A stretch of 64,000 nt of DNA from Micromonospora sp. WMMD1128 (GCF_027497235.1 NZ_CP114902.1:992001-1056000); one strand, 5' to 3'. Positions 28,977-38,587 are shown, counted from the stretch's first letter. Made by a program: numbers and translations. The notes: generated from the sequence alone by a model not told the origin.

Positions 28977-29230
28977 CGGCGGTGGGCGTCCACCGCGGAC
29001 CCGCCGGTCCGGTCCGCCGCCCGGGCGGAGCGAACCGGTCATCTTGGCACGCCCGGGTCAGCCCCGAAGTGGGTACCCCGGATTAGTACGTGCAATCCGG
29101 GGCGCGATCAGGGACTATTGGCCCAACGGACGTCGGTGGTCCCGCCGGCGTCGGGGCCGTTCCGCGCGGTGTGCGGGGCGGTCCCGCCCGTGGTGGTGGC
29201 GGGAGCGGCTGGACCGGGAGGGTGAGCGCG

Positions 29231-29770
29231 ATGCCTGACATACGACCCACGGCGGGCTCCGGTGCACTCGTTCTGAACGCCACCTACGAGCCCCTGTGCG
29301 TCGTGTCGGTGCGTCGTGCCGCGATCCTCGTCCTCTCCGCCAAGGCGGTCTGCGTGGCCGACGGCGAGGGCATCCTGCACAGCGCGCGCAACACGCTCCC
29401 CATCCCCTCCGTGGTGCGCCTGACCCGCTACGTCCGGGTGCCCTACCGCACCCACGTGGGGCTCTCCCGCCGAGCGATCTTCGCCCGCGACGGTTGGCGG
29501 TGCGCCTACTGCCGGGGGCCGGCGGAGACGATCGACCACGTCTTCCCGCGCAGCCGCGGTGGCCGGCACGCCTGGGAGAACGTCGTCGCCGCCTGCGCCC
29601 GCTGCAACCACACCAAGGGCGACCGGACCCCGGCCGAGCTGGGCTGGCGGCTGCACCACCTGCCGGCCGCGCCGAAGGGCAACGCCTGGCGGGTGCTCGG
29701 CCACCGCGCCCCCGACCCGCGCTGGGCGGACTGGCTAGACCTGCGCGAGCCCGAACACGAAGCGGCCTGA
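29231..29770 (+). CDS. HNH endonuclease-domain protein
   Basis: 179 aa from ATG 29231 (a GTG three codons upstream is possible). The N-terminal half (VLNATYEPLCVVSVRRAAILVLSAKA) is the common actinobacterial extension. The HNH domain at about 80-135 has zinc cysteines in RDGWRCAYCRGPAETIDHVFPRSRGG and ACARCNHTKGDRTPAELGW, with the DH and N-x-x-C-H-like residues in place. This is the RecA-neighbour-like housekeeping type of HNH protein; the biological target is unknown. It is monocistronic and convergent with the sortase. Confidence 0.88.
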   Translation: MPDIRPTAGSGALVLNATYEPLCVVSVRRAAILVLSAKAVCVADGEGILHSARNTLPIPSVVRLTRYVRVPYRTHVGLSRRAIFARDGWRCAYCRGPAETIDHVFPRSRGGRHAWENVVAACARCNHTKGDRTPAELGWRLHHLPAAPKGNAWRVLGHRAPDPRWADWLDLREPEHEAA

Positions 29771-29778
29771 ACCCCGGC

Positions 29779-30624
29779 TCAGCGGGCCTGGACCAGCGCG
29801 GCGTAGACGACCAGGTTGTCGGCGTACCCGGTCTCGCCGCCCACCCAGCGTCCACCGCAGGTGATCAGCCGCAGGTTGGGGCGGCTGAAGTCCCCGTAGA
29901 CCTCCCGCACCGGCAGCTTCTCCTTGCCGTACCGCTCGATCGAGGTCACCTCGAACACCGCCACCGAACGGTCCTGGCGGGTCACCTCGATCCGGTCGCC
30001 GTCGTCGAGTTTCCGCAGCCCGTGGAAGACGGCCGGGCCGGTGGTGGTGTCGACGTGCCCGACGAGCACCGCCGGGCCGTACTGGCCGGGGGTGGGCCCC
30101 TGGTCGTACCAGCCGACCTCGCCGGCACGGTTCACGTCCGGCACCGCGATGCTGCCGTCGGGCGCGATGCCGACCCGGTGCACCGGCGCCTTCAGGTCGA
30201 GCTTGCCGATCGTCAGGTCGGTCGGCGGGCTGGCGGGCAGCACCGGGAACTTCTTCGGCGGCGGGCGCAGGCCGGCCACGATCCGGTCGGGCAGCATGCT
30301 GACGCCGGTCACCCGTTCCACCCCCAGCATGGCCACGATCAGCGCCATCAACCCGGCCACCACGAGCACCGGTACGCCGGGGCCGCGCCCCGGGGCGTAC
30401 CGGCGGGTGGTGGCCGTGGTGGCGCGGGCCGTGACCGGGCGGGCCGTCGGGTCGGCGGTGGTGACGCTTGCCGAGAAGGCGTGCCCGGCGGTGTGGCCGA
30501 ACCGGCGCGCGGCGGCCGAGGCCAGCCGCAGCGCGGTCCGGAGCCGGCTCCGGTCCGGCGGCGGTCGGCCGGGGTGCTTCCGGCCGCGACCGCCGGCCCC
30601 GCCGTGGCGCGGTGAGCGGGCCAT
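29779..30624 (-). CDS. Class F-type sortase
   Basis: 281 aa. A basic, Gly/Pro-rich cytoplasmic N-terminus (about 1-80) precedes a membrane helix at about 84-100; the sortase domain (about 135-281) faces out. The catalytic histidine is in AVLVGHVDT (His190) and the cysteine in LRLITCGG (Cys256). The short domain with ADNLVVYA at the end fits actinobacterial class F/E sortases. It follows, by 12 bases on the same strand, a surface protein with a sorting-signal-like C-terminus, which is its likely substrate. Confidence 0.88.
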   Translation of the reverse strand: MARSPRHGGAGGRGRKHPGRPPPDRSRLRTALRLASAAARRFGHTAGHAFSASVTTADPTARPVTARATTATTRRYAPGRGPGVPVLVVAGLMALIVAMLGVERVTGVSMLPDRIVAGLRPPPKKFPVLPASPPTDLTIGKLDLKAPVHRVGIAPDGSIAVPDVNRAGEVGWYDQGPTPGQYGPAVLVGHVDTTTGPAVFHGLRKLDDGDRIEVTRQDRSVAVFEVTSIERYGKEKLPVREVYGDFSRPNLRLITCGGRWVGGETGYADNLVVYAALVQAR

Positions 30625-30636
30625 GGCCGCACCCCG

Positions 30637-31149
30637 TCAGACGCGGCTACCGGTCTTGCGGCGGGCGCTCACCCCGGCCACCACCGCCACGGCCACCAGG
30701 CCGCCGACCAGCAGCAGCGAGCCGGCGCCCCGGCCACCTCCCGCGGTGCCTCCGCCGCCGGTCGCCGGCCCCTTGCTCGGCTGCGACATGTTCAGCACGG
30801 TGAGCATGGTCGAGGCGGTGGCGCCGTTGGCGCAGTCCAGGTTCACCGGGTAGTCGCCGGGCGCCTTGTTGCCGGGCACGGTGACCGAGCCGGTGAGGAA
30901 GCCGTTGTTCGAGCGCAACGTCACCCGGCCGAACGCGTCCGAGGTGACCTGCGCCTGACGGTCGTTGTTGTTGTCGCAGCCGGCCCGGAGGCTCACCCGG
31001 GAACCGGCCTGGACGCTGTTCGGCGTCACCTCGATGAACACGTTCTCCCCGGCCCGGGCCGGCGCGGCCGTGGTCAGGACGAACGCCGCGATCAGGCCGA
31101 ACAGGCCGAGTACGGACGACAGCGCGCGATGTGACAGGAGCCCTCGCAT
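30637..31149 (-). CDS. Secreted surface protein with a sorting-signal-like tail (possible sortase substrate)
   Basis: 170 aa. A signal peptide (about 1-33, ending APARA) precedes an Ig-like/beta domain that has a Cys59-Cys106 pair that could form a disulfide. The tail is GPATG at 127-131, a Gly-rich linker, a hydrophobic stretch at about 144-160, then RRKTGSR. That order (xPxTG, hydrophobic span, basic tail) is the layout of a sortase sorting signal, but with Gly in place of Leu. It precedes the sortase gene by 12 bases. Function of the ectodomain unknown. Confidence 0.75.
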   Translation of the reverse strand: MRGLLSHRALSSVLGLFGLIAAFVLTTAAPARAGENVFIEVTPNSVQAGSRVSLRAGCDNNNDRQAQVTSDAFGRVTLRSNNGFLTGSVTVPGNKAPGDYPVNLDCANGATASTMLTVLNMSQPSKGPATGGGGTAGGGRGAGSLLLVGGLVAVAVVAGVSARRKTGSRV

Positions 31150-31226
31150 GGTTCCCCCCTCCCGGTGCGACGGCGCACCGGACCCACTGACGGGCAGCGA
31201 GGGCTGCCTTCCCGGTCAGCGGGGCT

Positions 31227-31282
31227 GTTAACAGGGGCCCCCTCCGCTACCGGAGGCGTTAAGCGGGGGCCCCTCCTTTCAC
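31227..31282 (-). repeat. 56-bp GGGGCCCC/CTTAAC element, copy C, at the regulator 3' end
   Basis: Minus-strand orientation, 56 bases, two half-units 31 bases apart. The first 24 bases encode the last seven residues (VKGGAPA) and the TAA stop of the Lrp/AsnC gene, so the element sets that protein's C-terminus. Confidence 0.85.
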
Positions 31283-31705
31283 CACGGGGTGCCAGGTGAG
31301 CGGCGTCGAGAGGACCATGGTGCTTGACGGCTGGCCGTAGGGGGCCAGACGGTCGATCACCGCCTCGAACTCGCCCATCGAGGTGGCCGCGACCTTGAGC
31401 ATGCTGCACGCGTCGCCGGTGATCCGGTTGATCTCCATGATCTCCGGCCACTGCGCCACCCGCGGGTCGTTGAGGATGCAGCGGGAGCCGTAGCAGGACA
31501 TCCGGATCAACGCGAGCACGGTCCGCCCGGCCCGGGCCAGGTCCACGTGCGCGTGGTAGCCGGTGATCACCCCGGACTCCTCCAGCCGCCGGACCCGTTC
31601 CGCGACCGCCGGCGGGGACAGGTGCACCCGGCGGGACAGCTCGCTGTAGGAGAGCCGGGCGTCGGCCTGGAGTTCGCGCAGCAACGCCCAGTCCATGTCG
31701 TCCAC
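31259..31705 (-). CDS. Lrp/AsnC-family transcriptional regulator, likely controlling the kynurenine operon
   Basis: 148 aa from GTG 31705 (ATG three codons on is possible). The N-terminal winged HTH (about 3-60) has LLRELQADARLSYSELSRRVHLSPPAVAERVRRLEESGVI. The C-terminal RAM/ligand domain has ALIRMSCYG and MEINRITGDACSMLKVAA. It is divergent from the kynA operon with 144 bases between. Lrp-type KynR controls kynurenine genes in Pseudomonas, so control here by tryptophan or kynurenine is a reasonable inference. The last seven residues come from a 56-bp repeat element. Confidence 0.88.
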   Translation of the reverse strand: MDDMDWALLRELQADARLSYSELSRRVHLSPPAVAERVRRLEESGVITGYHAHVDLARAGRTVLALIRMSCYGSRCILNDPRVAQWPEIMEINRITGDACSMLKVAATSMGEFEAVIDRLAPYGQPSSTMVLSTPLTWHPVVKGGAPA

Positions 31706-31723
31706 GCGGCGACCTTTCTTCCG

Positions 31724-31764
31724 TGAAGTCAGTCTCCTGAGATGCTTTCAGCTCATGAAGTCAG
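31724..31764. promoter_or_regulatory. Direct-repeat operator candidate for the Lrp-type regulator
   Basis: TGAAGTCAG occurs at 31724-31732 and 31756-31764, 32 bases apart start to start (three helical turns), with a CTGA..TCAG inverted pair between. The spacing suits Lrp/AsnC oligomers and the site lies in the divergent regulator/kynA promoter gap. Confidence 0.5.
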
Positions 31765-31849
31765 ACCACCCTACCCCCGTTGAACAGGCATTCCATCCGG
31801 CCGTCCACCAGCGAGATCATGGCATCTACCCCGCAGGACGGAGAAGACG

Positions 31850-32728
31850 GTGGAACACACGACGGCGGTCCGCCCGGCCACCCCGGAGCAGCGGGCGGCC
31901 CGGGCGGAGCGCAACGGAGGCGAGCCGACGCTTGAGTTCGCCGAGCGCGTGCCCTACGACGCGTACGTGCACGCCAGCACGCTGCACCGGCTCCAGCAGC
32001 CGCTCAGCGACGACCCGGGCGAGATGTCCTTCCTGATGGTCAGCCAGATCATGGAGCTGTACTTCAAGCTGACCTGCCACGAGCTGCGGCACGCCCAGCG
32101 CGAGCTGCGGGCCGACCGGGTCTGGGAGGCGCTGCCGCCGCTGCGCCGGGCCGCGCTGCACCTGGAGGGGCTCAACGCCGCCTGGCAGGGGCTGCGGTGG
32201 ATGACCCCGGCCGACTTCAACCGGTTCCGCGACCGCCTCGGCGAGGGGTCCGGCTTCCAGTCCGCGATGTACCGGCACCTGGAGTTCCTGCTCGGCCTGC
32301 GCGACCCGGCGCTGATCCGCCCCTTCCGCCGGCAGACCGACGTGTACGCGGAGCTGACCGCCGCGATGGCCACGCCGAGCCTCTGGGACGACGTGGTCGC
32401 GCTGCTCGCCCGGCGCGGCTTCGACGTGCCGGCCGAACTGCTGGAGCGGGACGTGACGGCCGAGCACGAGTCCCATCCGGGCGTGGAGGCGGCCTGGGTG
32501 CGCGTCTACGGCGACAGCGGGCCGGACAACCACCTGCGGATGCTCGGCGACGCGCTGACCGAGGTGGCCGAGCAGTTCGGCGACTGGCGGTGGAACCACG
32601 TCAAGGCGGTGCAGCGCGCCATGGGCGCGAAGGTCGGCAGCGGCGGGTCGGCCGGGCTGGCATGGTTGCAGCGCAGCATGGCCCGGGTGGTCTTCCCGGA
32701 GCTGTGGTCCGCCCGTACCGCGATGTGA
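31850..32728 (+). CDS. kynA: Tryptophan 2,3-dioxygenase
   Basis: Haem dioxygenase that opens the indole ring of tryptophan to N-formylkynurenine. 292 aa, GTG start with GGAG upstream. Typical helical TDO landmarks: YDAYVHASTLHRLQQ, SFLMVSQIMELYFKLTCHELRHA (the acidic-YFKL helix), the segment LRWMTPADFNRFRDRLGEGSGFQSAMYRHLEFLLG, and the C-terminal WRWNHVKAVQRAMG with the haem-ligand histidine, then GGSAGLAWL. First gene of an 11-gene operon; the gap to kynU is only 16 bases. Confidence 0.95.
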   Translation: MEHTTAVRPATPEQRAARAERNGGEPTLEFAERVPYDAYVHASTLHRLQQPLSDDPGEMSFLMVSQIMELYFKLTCHELRHAQRELRADRVWEALPPLRRAALHLEGLNAAWQGLRWMTPADFNRFRDRLGEGSGFQSAMYRHLEFLLGLRDPALIRPFRRQTDVYAELTAAMATPSLWDDVVALLARRGFDVPAELLERDVTAEHESHPGVEAAWVRVYGDSGPDNHLRMLGDALTEVAEQFGDWRWNHVKAVQRAMGAKVGSGGSAGLAWLQRSMARVVFPELWSARTAM

Positions 32729-32744
32729 GGCGAAAGAGCAGGCG

Positions 32745-34025
32745 ATGAGGATCCCCGAGAACGAAGCCCACCGGCTCGACGCCGCCGACCCCGGCCACCG
32801 GCACCTGTTCCACGTGCCGGCCGCCGACGGCGGGCGTTACCCCGAGGCGGCCTATCTGGCCGGCAACTCGCTGGGCCTGCAACCCCGGGCCACCCGGGAC
32901 GAACTCGTCGCCGACCTGGACGCCTGGCGCCGGCTGGGCGTCGAGGGGCACCTGGAGGCGGACCGGCCCTGGCTGCCGTACCACGAGCTGTTGTCGGCCC
33001 CGGCCGCGCGACTCGTCGGCGCGTCACCCGCGGAGACCGTGGTGATGAACTCCCTCACGGTCAACCTGCACCTGCTGATGGTCAGCTTCTACCGCCCGGC
33101 CGGGGACCGCACCCGGATCGTCATCGAGGACAGCGCGTTCCCCTCGGACAGCTACGCGGTGCGCAGCCAGGCCCGCTTCCACGGCCTGGACCCGGACGTC
33201 ACGGTGGTGCGGCTGAAGCCCCGCCCGGGCGAGGACACCCTGCGCACGTCCGACGTCACCGCCTTCCTGGCGGCCGAGGGGCACACGGTCGCGCTGCTGC
33301 TGCTGGGCGGCGTCAACTACCTGACCGGCGAGCTGATGGACATCCCGGCGATCACCGCCGCCGGGCGGGCCGCCGGCGCGGTCGTCGGATGGGACCTGGC
33401 GCACGCGGCCGGCAACGTGCCGCTGGCGCTGCACGACTGGGACGTCGACTTCGCCGCCTGGTGCTCCTACAAGTACCTGAACTCCGGCCCGGGCGCGCTC
33501 GGCGGCGTCTTCGTCCACGAGCGCCACCTCGGCGATCCGTCGCTGCCCCGGTTCGAGGGCTGGTGGAGCACCGAGGCGGCCACCCGGTTCGAGATGACGC
33601 CGGTGTCCCGCCCGCCGGCCACCGTGGAGGCGTGGCAGATCTCCAACCCGCCGATCTTCGCGATGGGGCCGGTGCGCACCTCGCTGGAGCTGTTCGACTC
33701 CGTCGGCATGCCGGCGCTGCGGGAACGCAGCCTGCGACTCACCGGCTGGCTGGAACGGCTGCTCGACGACGTGACCCCGGGTCGGCCGCTGACCGTGGTG
33801 ACGCCCCGCGACCCGGCCCGCCGCGGCTGCCAGCTCTCCGTCCGGATCGGCGCGGGCAGCGCGAACGAGCTGACCAAACGGCTGCGGCACGAGCACGGCG
33901 TCATCGCGGACGCCCGGGAGCCGGACGTGGTCCGGTTCGCCCCGGTGCCGCTCTACTCGACGTACCACGACTGCTGGCGGGTGGCCGAGGCACTGGCCGC
34001 GACGGTTGCGAAGGAGGAGTCGTGA
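32745..34025 (+). CDS. kynU: Kynureninase
   Basis: PLP enzyme that cleaves (3-hydroxy)kynurenine to (3-hydroxy)anthranilate and alanine. 426 aa. Motifs: AYLAGNSLGLQPRAT at the N-terminus, MNSLTVNLHLLMVSFY, GWDLAHAAGNVPL and FAAWCSYKYLNSGPGALGG, in which Lys243 is the PLP lysine; later FEGWW and FEMTP. Length and motifs are complete. Its stop overlaps the kmo GTG by 4 bases. The order TDO-kynureninase-KMO in one operon points to 3-hydroxyanthranilate as the product. Confidence 0.96.
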   Translation: MRIPENEAHRLDAADPGHRHLFHVPAADGGRYPEAAYLAGNSLGLQPRATRDELVADLDAWRRLGVEGHLEADRPWLPYHELLSAPAARLVGASPAETVVMNSLTVNLHLLMVSFYRPAGDRTRIVIEDSAFPSDSYAVRSQARFHGLDPDVTVVRLKPRPGEDTLRTSDVTAFLAAEGHTVALLLLGGVNYLTGELMDIPAITAAGRAAGAVVGWDLAHAAGNVPLALHDWDVDFAAWCSYKYLNSGPGALGGVFVHERHLGDPSLPRFEGWWSTEAATRFEMTPVSRPPATVEAWQISNPPIFAMGPVRTSLELFDSVGMPALRERSLRLTGWLERLLDDVTPGRPLTVVTPRDPARRGCQLSVRIGAGSANELTKRLRHEHGVIADAREPDVVRFAPVPLYSTYHDCWRVAEALAATVAKEES

Positions 34026-35350
34026 CGGAACGCGACGAGATCGCGGTGGTCGGCGCCGGACTGGCCGGCTGCCTGTTGGCCTGCTTCCTGGCCCGGCGGG
34101 GCTACCCGGTCGCCCTCTACGAGCGGCGTCCCGACCCGCGCGGCGGCGCCGCCGAACGGGGCCGCTCGATCAACCTGGCCCTCTCCGAGCGCGGCCTGGA
34201 CGCGCTGCGCCGGATCGGCCTGGACGAGCAGGTGATGACGGACGCGCTGCCGATGCGCGGCCGGATGATCCACCCGGTGGCCGGTGAGCCGCAGTTCCAG
34301 TCGTACAGCGTCTCCGGCGACCGGGCGATCAACTCGATCAGCCGGGGCGCGCTCAACAACGCGCTGCTCGACGCCGCCGCCGCGCTACCGGGCGTGCGGA
34401 TCGCGTTCGACCACCGGCTCGTCGGCCTCGACCCGGTCGGCGGCGAGATGACGTTCGAGACCCCGCAGGGCAAGACCAGCGCCACCGCGTCGGTCGTCCT
34501 GGGCGCCGACGGCGCCGGCTCCGCGGTGCGCGGGCAACTGCTGGCGTACGGGGGGTTGAGCGAGAGCCTGGACTTCCTCGACTACGGCTACAAGGAGCTG
34601 ACCATCCCGCCGATCGGCGGGGAGTTCGCCCTCGACCCGGGCGCGCTGCACATCTGGCCGCGCGGCACCTCGATGATGATCGCGCTGCCGAACCCGGACC
34701 GCTCCTTCACCTGCACGCTCTTCTGGCCCACCCACGGCACCCGCAGCTTCGCGTCACTGAGCAGCCCGGCCGCGATCGAGCGGTTCTTCGCCGCCCACTA
34801 CCCGGACCTGGTGCCGCTCGCCCCGAACCTGGTCGACGACTACCGGCACAACCCGGTCGGCGTGCTCGGCACGGTGCGCTGCACGCCGTGGCAGGTGGCC
34901 GGCACGGTCGGCCTGATCGGCGACGCCGCGCACGCCATCGTGCCGTTCTACGGCCAGGGCGCGAACTGCGCCTTCGAGGACGTGGTCGAACTGGACCGCT
35001 GCCTCGACGAGTGCGACGACGAGTGGGCCGCCGCGTTGCCGCTGTTCGAGCGCCGCCGCCAGGACGACGCCGAGGCGATCGCCCGGATGGCGCTCGCCAA
35101 CTTCGTGGAGATGCGGGACAAGGTCGCCTCCCCGGTGTTCCGGGCCCGCAAGACCGTCGAGCACGCGCTGGAACGCGCGTTGCCCGGCCGCTACGTCTCC
35201 CAGTACGAGCTGGTCTCGTTCTCCACCACTCCGTACGCGCAGGTCCGTCGCCGGGTCCGCCGGCAGTACGCGGCGGTCGGCGCGGTCGCGGCCGGCGCGG
35301 CGGCGCTGCTGGCCGCCGGCGTGGGCGCGGCCCTGGGGCGGCGGCGGTGA
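34022..35350 (+). CDS. kmo: Kynurenine 3-monooxygenase
   Basis: FAD-dependent hydroxylase giving 3-hydroxykynurenine, NADPH-dependent. 442 aa from GTG 34022. FAD dinucleotide motif GAGLAG near residues 10-15, the DG motif VVLGADGAGSAVR, and the GD motif LIGDAAHAIVPFYGQGANCAFED. A C-terminal hydrophobic segment (AVGAVAAGAAALLAAGVGAAL) followed by RRR suggests a membrane tail, as in eukaryotic KMO. It overlaps the genes on both sides by 4 bases. Confidence 0.95.
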   Translation: MTERDEIAVVGAGLAGCLLACFLARRGYPVALYERRPDPRGGAAERGRSINLALSERGLDALRRIGLDEQVMTDALPMRGRMIHPVAGEPQFQSYSVSGDRAINSISRGALNNALLDAAAALPGVRIAFDHRLVGLDPVGGEMTFETPQGKTSATASVVLGADGAGSAVRGQLLAYGGLSESLDFLDYGYKELTIPPIGGEFALDPGALHIWPRGTSMMIALPNPDRSFTCTLFWPTHGTRSFASLSSPAAIERFFAAHYPDLVPLAPNLVDDYRHNPVGVLGTVRCTPWQVAGTVGLIGDAAHAIVPFYGQGANCAFEDVVELDRCLDECDDEWAAALPLFERRRQDDAEAIARMALANFVEMRDKVASPVFRARKTVEHALERALPGRYVSQYELVSFSTTPYAQVRRRVRRQYAAVGAVAAGAAALLAAGVGAALGRRR

Positions 35351-36852
35351 CGCTCTGGGACCCCCGGCTGATGACCGGGCACGCGCCGGACGGCCCCGGC
35401 CTGCTGCGCAACTTCGTCGACGGCGCGTTCGTCGACACCGGCACCCGGTTCACCAAGCGCAGCCCGGTCACCGGTGAACCGGTCTTCGAGGTGGTCGAGG
35501 CGTCGTCCGCGGTGGTCGACGACGCCGTCGCCGCCGGCCGGGCGGCGCTGCGCGGCCCGTGGGGCCGGATGGGGGAACGGGACCGCGCCGAGGTGCTGCG
35601 CCGGGTCGCCGACGAGTTGGAACGGCGCTTCGACGACCTGGTCGCCGCCGAGGTGGCGGACACCGGCAAGGCCATCTCGCAGGCCCGCACGCTCGACATC
35701 CCGCGCGGCGCGGCCAACTTCCGGGCGTTCGCCGAGATCGTGGCGACCGCGCCGACCGAGTCGTTCACCACGGTCACCCCGACCGGCGGCCGGGCGCTCA
35801 ACTACGCGGTCCGCAAGCCGGTCGGCGTGGTCGCGGTGATCGTGCCGTGGAACCTGCCGCTGCTGCTGCTCACCTGGAAGGTCGCCCCGGCCCTGGCCTG
35901 CGGCAACGCGGTGGTGGTCAAGCCCAGCGAGGAAACCCCGGCGTCGGCCACGCTGCTGGCCGAGGTGATGGCCGCCGCCGGCGTGCCGGACGGCGTGTTC
36001 AACCTGGTGCACGGCTTCGGCCCCGACTCGGCCGGCGAGCACCTGACCCGGCACCCGGGGGTGGACGCGATCACGTTCACCGGCGAGTCCACCACCGGCA
36101 GCGCGATCATGCGGGCCGCCGCCGACGGGGTGAAGGCGGTCAGCTTCGAGCTGGGCGGCAAGAACGCCGGCCTGGTCTTCGCCGACGCCGACCTGGACGC
36201 GGCGGTCGCCGGCTCGGTCCGCTCCAGCTTCACCAACGGCGGCCAGGTCTGCCTCTGCACCGAGCGGATCTACGTGCAGCGGCCGGTCTTCGAGGAGTTC
36301 ACCGCCCGGCTGGCCAAGCGCGCGGACGAACTGGCGTACGGCTGGCCGTCCGACGAGGCGACGGTGAACATGCCGTTGATCTCGCACGGCCACCGGGACA
36401 AGGTGCTCGGCCACTACGCGCTGGCCCACATCGAGGGCGCCGAGGTCCGCGCCGGTGGCGGGACGCCGCGCTTCGGCGACGGCCGCGACGGCGGCGCGTA
36501 CGTGCAGCCGACCGTGCTCACCGGGCTGGGGCCGGACGCCCGGACCAACCGCGAGGAGATCTTCGGCCCGGTGGTGCACGTCGCGCCGTTCGACAGCGAG
36601 GACGAGGCGTACGCGCTCGCCAACGGCACCGACTACGGGCTGGCCGCGACCGTCTGGACCCGGGACGTGGGCCGGGCGCACCGGGCCGGGATGCGGCTGG
36701 ACGCCGGCATCGTCTGGGTCAACACCTGGTTCCTGCGCGACCTGCGCACCCCGTTCGGCGGGGTGAAGGCGTCGGGCGTCGGACGCGAGGGCGGCGTGCA
36801 CTCGCTCGACTTCTACTCGGAGCTGACGAACGTCTGCGTTGACCTGGCATGA
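35347..36852 (+). CDS. 2-Aminomuconate-semialdehyde dehydrogenase (ALDH superfamily)
   Basis: 501 aa from GTG 35347. Catalytic residues fall at the classical ALDH numbers: Glu268 in FELGGKNAG and Cys302 in [13 protein letters not shown]. The cofactor region is [22 protein letters not shown] and FTGESTTGS. The [12 protein letters not shown] and CLCTER patterns fit the 2-hydroxy-/2-aminomuconic semialdehyde group. In context it oxidises 2-aminomuconate semialdehyde to 2-aminomuconate, keeping carbon out of the spontaneous picolinate route. Its stop is 11 bases before the next gene's better start. Confidence 0.92.
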   Translation: MTLWDPRLMTGHAPDGPGLLRNFVDGAFVDTGTRFTKRSPVTGEPVFEVVEASSAVVDDAVAAGRAALRGPWGRMGERDRAEVLRRVADELERRFDDLVAAEVADTGKAISQARTLDIPRGAANFRAFAEIVATAPTESFTTVTPTGGRALNYAVRKPVGVVAVIVPWNLPLLLLTWKVAPALACGNAVVVKPSEETPASATLLAEVMAAAGVPDGVFNLVHGFGPDSAGEHLTRHPGVDAITFTGESTTGSAIMRAAADGVKAVSFELGGKNAGLVFADADLDAAVAGSVRSSFTNGGQVCLCTERIYVQRPVFEEFTARLAKRADELAYGWPSDEATVNMPLISHGHRDKVLGHYALAHIEGAEVRAGGGTPRFGDGRDGGAYVQPTVLTGLGPDARTNREEIFGPVVHVAPFDSEDEAYALANGTDYGLAATVWTRDVGRAHRAGMRLDAGIVWVNTWFLRDLRTPFGGVKASGVGREGGVHSLDFYSELTNVCVDLA

Positions 36853-36863
36853 GAGGAGCCGGC

Positions 36864-37658
36864 ATGACCGTGGACATCGAGGCCGCCAACCGGGAACTGG
36901 CCGTGGCCCGGCAGGAGGGGAAACCCTGCCCGCCGTTGCGCGGCCGGCTGCTGCCGGAGGGCGACGTCGAGGCCGCGTACCAGGCGCAGCAGGTCTACAC
37001 CCGGCAGCGCCTGGGCAAGGGGCACCGCCGGGTCGGCGCGAAGATCGGCCTGACGTCCCGGGCGGTGCAGGAGAGCTTCGGCGTCTTCCAGCCCGACTTC
37101 GGGGTGCTCTTCGACGACATGGCCGTCGGCGACGGCGAGGAGGTGCCGATCGGTCGGCTGCTCCAGCCCCGGGTGGAGGCGGAGATCGCCTTCGTGCTCG
37201 GGGCGGACCTGCCGGACGAGCGGGTCACCACGGTGGACCTGATCCGCGCCGTGGACCACGTGCTGCCGGCCATCGAGATCGTCGACTCGCGGGTCGCCGA
37301 CTGGGACATCTCCATCGTGGACACCGTGGCGGACAACGCCTCGAGCGGGTTGTTCGTGCTCGGCACCGCGCCCCGCCGGCTCGCCGACGTGGACCTGCGG
37401 CTGTGCGGGATGGTGCTGGAGCACGCCGGGGAGCCGGTCTCGGTCGGCGCGGGCGCGGCCTGCCTCGGCAACCCGCTGCACGCGCTGCGGTGGCTGGCCG
37501 AGACCATGGCCCGCGCCGGCGACCCGCTGCGGACCGGGGACGTGGTGCTCTCCGGCGCGCTCGGCCCGATGGTGCCGGTCACCCCGGGCGCCGGGTACGA
37601 GGCGCGGATCTCCGGGCTCGGCTCGGTGCGTACCTGCTTCTCGAAGGAGACCTCATGA
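36864..37658 (+). CDS. mhpD: 2-Oxopent-4-enoate hydratase (MhpD/DmpE family)
   Basis: 264 aa from ATG 36864, which has a GAGAGGAG Shine-Dalgarno; an in-frame ATG at 36849 overlaps the previous stop but lacks one. Fold-family residues: [43 protein letters not shown] (metal-binding glutamates) and [24 protein letters not shown]. It adds water to 2-oxopent-4-enoate to give 4-hydroxy-2-oxovalerate. It is paralogous to the 4-oxalocrotonate decarboxylase three genes down. Confidence 0.92.
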   Translation: MTVDIEAANRELAVARQEGKPCPPLRGRLLPEGDVEAAYQAQQVYTRQRLGKGHRRVGAKIGLTSRAVQESFGVFQPDFGVLFDDMAVGDGEEVPIGRLLQPRVEAEIAFVLGADLPDERVTTVDLIRAVDHVLPAIEIVDSRVADWDISIVDTVADNASSGLFVLGTAPRRLADVDLRLCGMVLEHAGEPVSVGAGAACLGNPLHALRWLAETMARAGDPLRTGDVVLSGALGPMVPVTPGAGYEARISGLGSVRTCFSKETS

Positions 37659-38587
37659 CTGTCGGCGTGGCGGTGCTCGGGTCGGGCAACATCGGCACCG
37701 ACCTGATGATCAAGGTGTTGCGGCTCAGCGACACCCTGAAGATGGTGGCGATGGCCGGCATCGACCCGGCCTCCGACGGCCTGGCCCGGGCCCGCCGGCT
37801 CGGCGTGACCACCACCGCCGAGGGCGTCGACGGCCTCGTGGCGCTGCCCGAGTTCGCCGACGTCCAGCTCGTCTTCGACGCCACCTCGGCCGGCGCGCAC
37901 AGGCGTCACGACGAGGTGCTGCGCGCGCACGGCCGCACCGTGGTCGACCTGACGCCGGCCGCGCTCGGCTCGTACGTGGTGCCGCCGGTCAACCTCGACG
38001 AGCACCTGGCCGAGCCGAACGTCAACATGGTCACCTGCGGTGGGCAGGCCACCGTGCCGATCGTGCACGCGGTCGGCCGGGTCACCCCGGTCGCGTACGG
38101 GGAGATCGTCGCCTCGATCGCCTCGAAGTCGGCCGGTCCGGGCACCCGGGCCAACATCGACGAGTTCACCGAGACCACCGCCCGGGCCATCGAGGTGGTC
38201 GGCGGCGCCGGGCGCGGCAAGGCCATCATCGTGCTGAACCCGGCCGACCCGCCGCTGCTGATGCGCGACACCGTCTACTGCCTCTGCCCGGACGCCGACG
38301 CCGACCGGGTGGAGATCGCCGCGTCGGTGGCCGACATGGTGAAGACCGTGCAGGAGTACGTCCCCGGCTACCGGCTCAAGCAGGACGTGCAGTTCGACCC
38401 GGTGGACACGTACGCGCCGGTGCTCGGCCGGCACTTCCGCGGCCTTCAGGTGTCGGTGTTCCTGGAGGTCTCCGGCGCCGGGCACTACCTGCCCGCGTAC
38501 GCCGGGAACCTGGACATCATGACGTCGGCCGCGCTGCGCACCGCGGAGCGGCTGGTGGCCCTGCGCGCCAAGGGGGTGCCGGCATGA
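37655..38587 (+). CDS. mhpF: Acetaldehyde dehydrogenase, CoA-acylating
   Basis: 310 aa. NAD-binding [10 protein letters not shown] at about residues 9-18; catalytic cysteine Cys128 in [14 protein letters not shown]; further family segments are [19 protein letters not shown] and [17 protein letters not shown]. It converts acetaldehyde plus CoA to acetyl-CoA. The enzyme works in a complex with the aldolase, which channels acetaldehyde, and the two genes overlap by 4 bases (ATGA). Confidence 0.96.
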   Translation: MTVGVAVLGSGNIGTDLMIKVLRLSDTLKMVAMAGIDPASDGLARARRLGVTTTAEGVDGLVALPEFADVQLVFDATSAGAHRRHDEVLRAHGRTVVDLTPAALGSYVVPPVNLDEHLAEPNVNMVTCGGQATVPIVHAVGRVTPVAYGEIVASIASKSAGPGTRANIDEFTETTARAIEVVGGAGRGKAIIVLNPADPPLLMRDTVYCLCPDADADRVEIAASVADMVKTVQEYVPGYRLKQDVQFDPVDTYAPVLGRHFRGLQVSVFLEVSGAGHYLPAYAGNLDIMTSAALRTAERLVALRAKGVPA

